A stretch of DNA of 9,042 nt from DATDCV01 sp036524155. Lineage in GTDB: Bacteria; Verrucomicrobiota; Verrucomicrobiia; Limisphaerales; UBA8199. How positions within the stretch are numbered: position 1 is the first letter of the stretch; each line of letters starts with the position of its first letter. Under the pieces are notes generated by a model. The model was not told where the DNA came from. It did not search any database and saw only the letters and a list, made by a program, of their open reading frames with translations. Both the position numbers and the translations under genes were made by a program. The DNA lies in contig DATDCV010000609.1 in NCBI GenBank assembly GCA_036524155.1, forward strand, positions 1 through 9,042, in the 5' to 3' direction. Shown piece after piece: positions 6,600 through 9,042 of this stretch.

Positions 6600-7154
6600 A
6601 TGAAAACACAGCTCGGTTTTGGATTCGCTTCGGTTATAGCAATGGTCGCCGCTTTTTCATCAGCGGGACAGGACCTCGCGTTTGATGCGGCCGCAGGGGA
6701 GGTGGTCGCCCCTTTCACCATTTCAACCAATGGAAGCATTTCTCAGCCGTCGCTTACGGGACTGGCCAATGGCGGCCGAGCCGTCTACATATTCACTATC
6801 GCCAGCGACGGTGAATATGCTGTCGTAGCTGAAGTCTGCGCGCCCGACGACGCCTCGAACTCGCTCTACGTCAACATCGACGGCGAGCTCCGCGACCCGG
6901 AAATGATTTGGGATATTCCGGTGACGACGGGCTTTGCGGAGAAACGGGTCGGCTGGCGCGGCACCGGCACAGCCTCGAGCCCGCAGTACGCAGGGAAGAA
7001 TTTTCAGCTTACACCCGGGTCACATCGGCTCATCATCGGTGGGAAGGAACCTGATACACAGGTAAAGCGGCTACGGATCGTGAAACAACCTCCGCCGCCC
7101 GCGCCTTCCCCGCCCCAGCCGCCCACCAATCTCAGGATTGTCGGCCAGCAGTAG
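6600..7154 (+). CDS. Secreted CBM-like beta-sandwich protein with Pro-rich C-terminal tail
   Basis: 184 residues from ATG 6600; no Shine-Dalgarno sequence. Residues 1-22 are a signal peptide (LGFGFASVIAMVAAFSSA, cleavage likely after A22). Residues about 25-162 resemble a CBM6/CBM35-type carbohydrate-binding domain. The order is: an opening strand with a conserved-looking Ala-Gly stretch (FDAAAGEVVAPFTI), then GGRAVYIFTIASDGEYAVVA, NSLYVNIDGE, a Trp-containing middle (MIWDIPV, VGWRGTG), and a closing FQLTPGSHRLIIGGKEPD strand pair. The tail (164-184) is PPPPAPSPPQPP followed by TNLRIVGQQ. PPTNLR normally opens a linker into a fibronectin type III domain, but here the stop follows at once and no Fn3-like sequence continues in the frame examined past the stop. 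I infer an extracellular glycan- or surface-associated protein; the ligand is unknown. It is convergent with the small minus-strand gene. The fold call is by pattern only. Confidence 0.75.
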   Translation: MKTQLGFGFASVIAMVAAFSSAGQDLAFDAAAGEVVAPFTISTNGSISQPSLTGLANGGRAVYIFTIASDGEYAVVAEVCAPDDASNSLYVNIDGELRDPEMIWDIPVTTGFAEKRVGWRGTGTASSPQYAGKNFQLTPGSHRLIIGGKEPDTQVKRLRIVKQPPPPAPSPPQPPTNLRIVGQQ

Positions 7155-7273
7155 CAAGAACTCTGCCCCCGCGTTCAGGACATGCAACTCACTGATAGAC
7201 CAGCGTGCGGAGACTTCGCGCCGCTCAACCCGGCTCGGGGACGGCCAAGGCCCACAAACCACGGACCACCGCT

Positions 7274-7486
7274 TCAGTGCCGGGACTTCGGCGCGCGTTT
7301 CGATTTCTTCGAATGCTTCGACTTCGGGGCCTTGTGCTGCTTTTTGGGTTTATGGGCCTTTTTCCCGTGAGACAAGGCGTAACGGGTGGGCGCCGTTCTC
7401 TCTGGCGCGTAGTTTAGGGCCAGACCGGAAATCGGCAGCAGTGCGGCAAGAACAATCGGGACCAGAAAGCGCATACAACGTTGCAT
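7274..7486 (-). CDS. Tiny exported Lys/His-rich basic protein
   Basis: 70 residues read from the ATG whose complement is at 7484-7486; Met5 (complement at 7472-7474) is an alternative start and gives a cleaner signal peptide (MRFLVPIVLAALLPISGLA). Cleavage is likely near residue 23. The mature protein has a short linker (NYAPERTAPTRYALSHG) and then a 30-residue tail with 12 Lys, 2 Arg and 5 His, no acidic residue after E29, and a loose periodicity (KKAHKPKKQHKAPKSKHSKK). No family is recognised. Possible roles, all inferred, are binding of polyanions (DNA, teichoic-like or acidic polysaccharide, LPS) or of metal through His. Neither start has a Shine-Dalgarno sequence. A weak TATATG on the minus strand (7497-7502) could be a -10 box. 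Overlapping + strand frames are Arg/Pro/Cys-rich and lack a plausible fold, so this strand is preferred. The low-complexity tail leaves some doubt. Confidence 0.55.
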   Translation of the reverse strand: MQRCMRFLVPIVLAALLPISGLALNYAPERTAPTRYALSHGKKAHKPKKQHKAPKSKHSKKSKRAPKSRH

Positions 7487-7590
7487 TCGAATGGAACATA
7501 TACGTCACTATTTCGAGGCCGCAACCTAAATCCGACGCCACTTTATGGTTGCCACCGGCGCAAAGGCGGACCTAAGTTCAGCTACATCCG

Positions 7591-8358
7591 ATGAAAGTGA
7601 CTCCAGCAACTGGCTTCGGCTTGTCCCTGATGGTGATCGTCATCTCGGCCGTGGCGGACGCCTCTGAAAAGCCGGCCCTCGACACGATCCAGACGACAGC
7701 CGGTGAACTGAAAGTCATCCCCATCAACCACGCCACGCTCGCCTTGAGTTGGAACGGCAAGACGATCCTGGTGGACCCGGTGGGCGGGAAAAGCCGCTTC
7801 GGAAACCTCCAAACTCCAGGCCTCATCCTGCTAACTGACATCCACGGCGACCACTTCAACAAAGACACGCTGACCGCTCTGGCCGGCGCGACCACGAGAA
7901 TCGTGGCTCCGGCTGCCGTCGCGGAGCAATTGCCGGCCGCTTTGCGAGACCGCACCACCACTTTGACCAACGGGGCCAGGGCCGAATTGATCGGCATAAC
8001 GATCGAGGCGTTCCCGGCCTATAATCTCACGCCCGACCGCCAGAAATTCCACACCAAGGGCCGAGGCAATGGCTACGTCCTCACGCTCGGAGGCAAGCGA
8101 GTTTATGTCAGCGGCGACACCGAAGACATACCCGAGATGCTCGCGCTGAAGGATATCGATGTCGCCTTTGTCTGCATGAACCTGCCCTACACGATGGACG
8201 TGGAGCAGGCGGCCCGAGCTGTCCGGACTTTCAAACCAAAAATTGTATACCCTTACCATTCCCGCGGGTCCGATCTGAACAGGTTCAAGGCGCTCGTCGG
8301 GACTGATTTGGGAATTGAGGTGCGCCTGCGGGATTGGTATGCGGGCGGCGGCATGTAA
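7591..8358 (+). CDS. Exported metallo-beta-lactamase-fold hydrolase, UlaG-like
   Basis: 255 residues. Signal peptide: hydrophobic core LSLMVIVISAVA, with A22-D-A24 before S25. The rest matches the small MBL-fold subgroup often annotated as UlaG-like or metal-dependent hydrolase: INHATLAL (H47), ILVDPVGG, the metal-site loop TDIHGDHF (D83, H85, D87, H88), FHTKGRGNGYVL with H154, YVSGDTED with D176, and PYHSRG with H223. These are the usual alternating strands and metal ligands of a binuclear centre. The first His of the canonical HxHxDH motif is replaced by Asp (D83); I recall this in members of the subgroup, so the protein need not be inactive. Length fits the family (230-260). Substrate unknown; export suggests a periplasmic or extracellular role rather than the cytosolic ascorbate lactonase role of UlaG. 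No Shine-Dalgarno sequence. It stands 68 bp before another exported protein in the same direction. Confidence 0.85.
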   Translation: MKVTPATGFGLSLMVIVISAVADASEKPALDTIQTTAGELKVIPINHATLALSWNGKTILVDPVGGKSRFGNLQTPGLILLTDIHGDHFNKDTLTALAGATTRIVAPAAVAEQLPAALRDRTTTLTNGARAELIGITIEAFPAYNLTPDRQKFHTKGRGNGYVLTLGGKRVYVSGDTEDIPEMLALKDIDVAFVCMNLPYTMDVEQAARAVRTFKPKIVYPYHSRGSDLNRFKALVGTDLGIEVRLRDWYAGGGM

Positions 8359-8365
8359 CAGAATT

Positions 8366-8395
8366 TTCGGAGATTAAGCACTAGCAAACTCCGAA
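8366..8395 (+). promoter_or_regulatory. Inverted repeat between the hydrolase and the last gene
   Basis: TTCGGAG (8366-8372) and CTCCGAA (8389-8395) are perfect 7-bp inverted copies separated by 16 bp, in the 68-bp gap. There is no T-run after it. The spacing suits a dyad operator or a weak terminator hairpin equally well. Function is not known. Confidence 0.3.
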
Positions 8396-8426
8396 TGTCG
8401 GAAAAGTTACAATCGAAACAAAACAT

Positions 8427-9042
8427 ATGAAAAAGCAGATCCTGGCCGGTGCGGTTACTCTCCTGGCGACCTCGTTGATCGCCGCCGAAGCGAACCCCAA
8501 GGACGCGGTGAAAGCCGCCGCAAAAAGCCTGGGCGACAAAGACAACTACAGTTGGACTACGTCGATTGAATGGGGCGGGAACGCAGTGGGAACCGTGCAA
8601 GGCAAAACGGAAAAGGGCGGCGCCACTTCTATCGCGATGTCGCGCGGCGACCAGAGCACAGAGGCAGTGCTCAAAGCCGGAAAGGGCGCGATTAAGACCG
8701 ACGAAGGTTGGAAGTCGCTGTCAGAGGCCGCCGAAAGCCAGCAGGGTGGCGGCCGCTTTATCGCCAGGATGCTGCAGAATTTCAAGGCTCCCGCCGCGGA
8801 AGCCGAAGACATCGCCGGCAAGGTCAAAGAACTGAAGCTTGCCGATGGGGTTTACTCCGGCGACCTGACCGACGAAGGCGCAAAGGAGTTGATGAGTTTC
8901 AGGCGGGGAGCAGGCGGCGGCGGACCTGACGTCAAAAGCGCGAAGGGTTCCGCGAAGTTCTGGGTCAAAGACGGGCAAATCTCGAAATACGAATACAGTC
9001 TTGAGGGAACGATGACCTTCAACAATGAAGACCGCGATGTGA
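8427..9042 (+). CDS. Exported protein of unknown function, 3' end cut by the window
   Basis: An open frame from ATG 8427 runs without a stop to the window end, giving 205 complete codons; the protein continues beyond. It begins with a signal peptide (MKKQILAGAVTLLATSLIAAEA, cleavage likely after A22 by the A-E-A pattern). The mature part is rich in Lys, Glu, Ala and Gly. It shows segments consistent with alternating beta strands, such as DNYSWTTSIEWGG near 39-51, TDEGWKSLSEA, and GSAKFWVKDGQISKYEY near the visible end, with Ala-rich helical parts between (AAEAEDIAGKVKELKLADG). A glycine run (GAGGGG) separates two parts. The strand-rich layout is reminiscent of periplasmic LolA/LprG-type lipid-carrier folds, but no motif proves this, and I do not recognise a named family. 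No Shine-Dalgarno sequence; the start is set by the signal peptide. Confident it is a gene, not confident of function. Confidence 0.8.
   Translation, partial: MKKQILAGAVTLLATSLIAAEANPKDAVKAAAKSLGDKDNYSWTTSIEWGGNAVGTVQGKTEKGGATSIAMSRGDQSTEAVLKAGKGAIKTDEGWKSLSEAAESQQGGGRFIARMLQNFKAPAAEAEDIAGKVKELKLADGVYSGDLTDEGAKELMSFRRGAGGGGPDVKSAKGSAKFWVKDGQISKYEYSLEGTMTFNNEDRDV

Noticed and set aside
7071..7262. 63-residue minus-strand frame ending in the CBM-like gene
   Set aside because: Overlaps the real gene's tail; the Arg/Gly run is just the complement of its Pro-rich coding stretch.
7155..7273. Frameshifted Fn3 domain continuing the CBM-like protein past its stop
   Set aside because: Reading through the TAG and a neighbouring frame gives no Fn3-like strand pattern (no conserved Trp, Tyr or Leu spacing), so a simple frameshift is not supported.
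7521..7552. GCAACC...GGTTGC inverted repeat in the divergent gap
   Set aside because: Only 6 bp with a 20-bp spacer; expected by chance at this length and not placed like a typical operator relative to either start.
7138..7575. 145-residue + strand frame overlapping the end of the CBM-like gene and the minus-strand microprotein
   Set aside because: No recognisable domain or signal, Ser/Arg-rich, and it crosses two better-supported genes and their intergenic regions.

Overview
The window is GC-rich, densely coded DNA. It looks like an environmental Gram-negative bacterium, most plausibly of the Verrucomicrobiota (Pedosphaera/Limisphaera side). That placement is an inference from protein style (short secreted proteins, a CBM-like domain with a Pro-rich PPTNLR tail, weak or absent Shine-Dalgarno sequences), not from a marker gene. 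Five of the seven longer genes encode proteins with clear or likely export signals, and one more (czcA) encodes an inner-membrane pump.

Left two thirds (1-6317): a heavy-metal efflux locus on the + strand. A short Cys/His/Asp-rich exported or membrane-anchored protein (1-414) is followed by a leader with two predicted hairpins. Then come the outer-membrane channel (czcC-like, 529-1902), the lipoprotein periplasmic adaptor (czcB-like, 1906-3192) and the RND proton/metal antiporter (czcA-like, 3222-6317). Gaps are 3 bp (C-B) and 29 bp (B-A), so the three are almost certainly one operon building a tripartite pump across both membranes. The pump has the D395/D401/E408 proton-relay pattern of divalent-cation (Co/Zn/Cd/Ni) HME-RND proteins and lacks the CusA Met triad. 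The adaptor has an N-terminal HxxHxH plus C-x2-H-x6-C-x2-C segment and the short upstream protein has a Cys/His/Asp cluster, so the locus carries two extra candidate metal-binding modules.

Middle (6318-6599): an intergenic region with a GC-rich hairpin just after czcA and a 121-bp non-autonomous transposable element (MITE-like). The element has about 40-bp imperfect inverted arms, begins and ends CAGCGCG...CGCGCTG, and is bracketed by a perfect 9-bp direct repeat, GCTGTGTTT. This is the clearest non-genic structure in the window.

Right third (6600-9042): unrelated small secreted proteins. A CBM-like beta-sandwich protein (6600-7154) is convergent with a tiny Lys/His-rich exported protein on the minus strand (7274-7486). 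A signal-peptide-bearing metallo-beta-lactamase-fold hydrolase of the UlaG-like type (7591-8358) follows, then an exported protein of unknown function cut off by the window end (8427 onward). The 119 bp between the convergent genes (7155-7273) and the 104 bp between the divergent genes (7487-7590) hold no gene I can support. No rRNA, tRNA, CRISPR array, transposase or integrase is visible.
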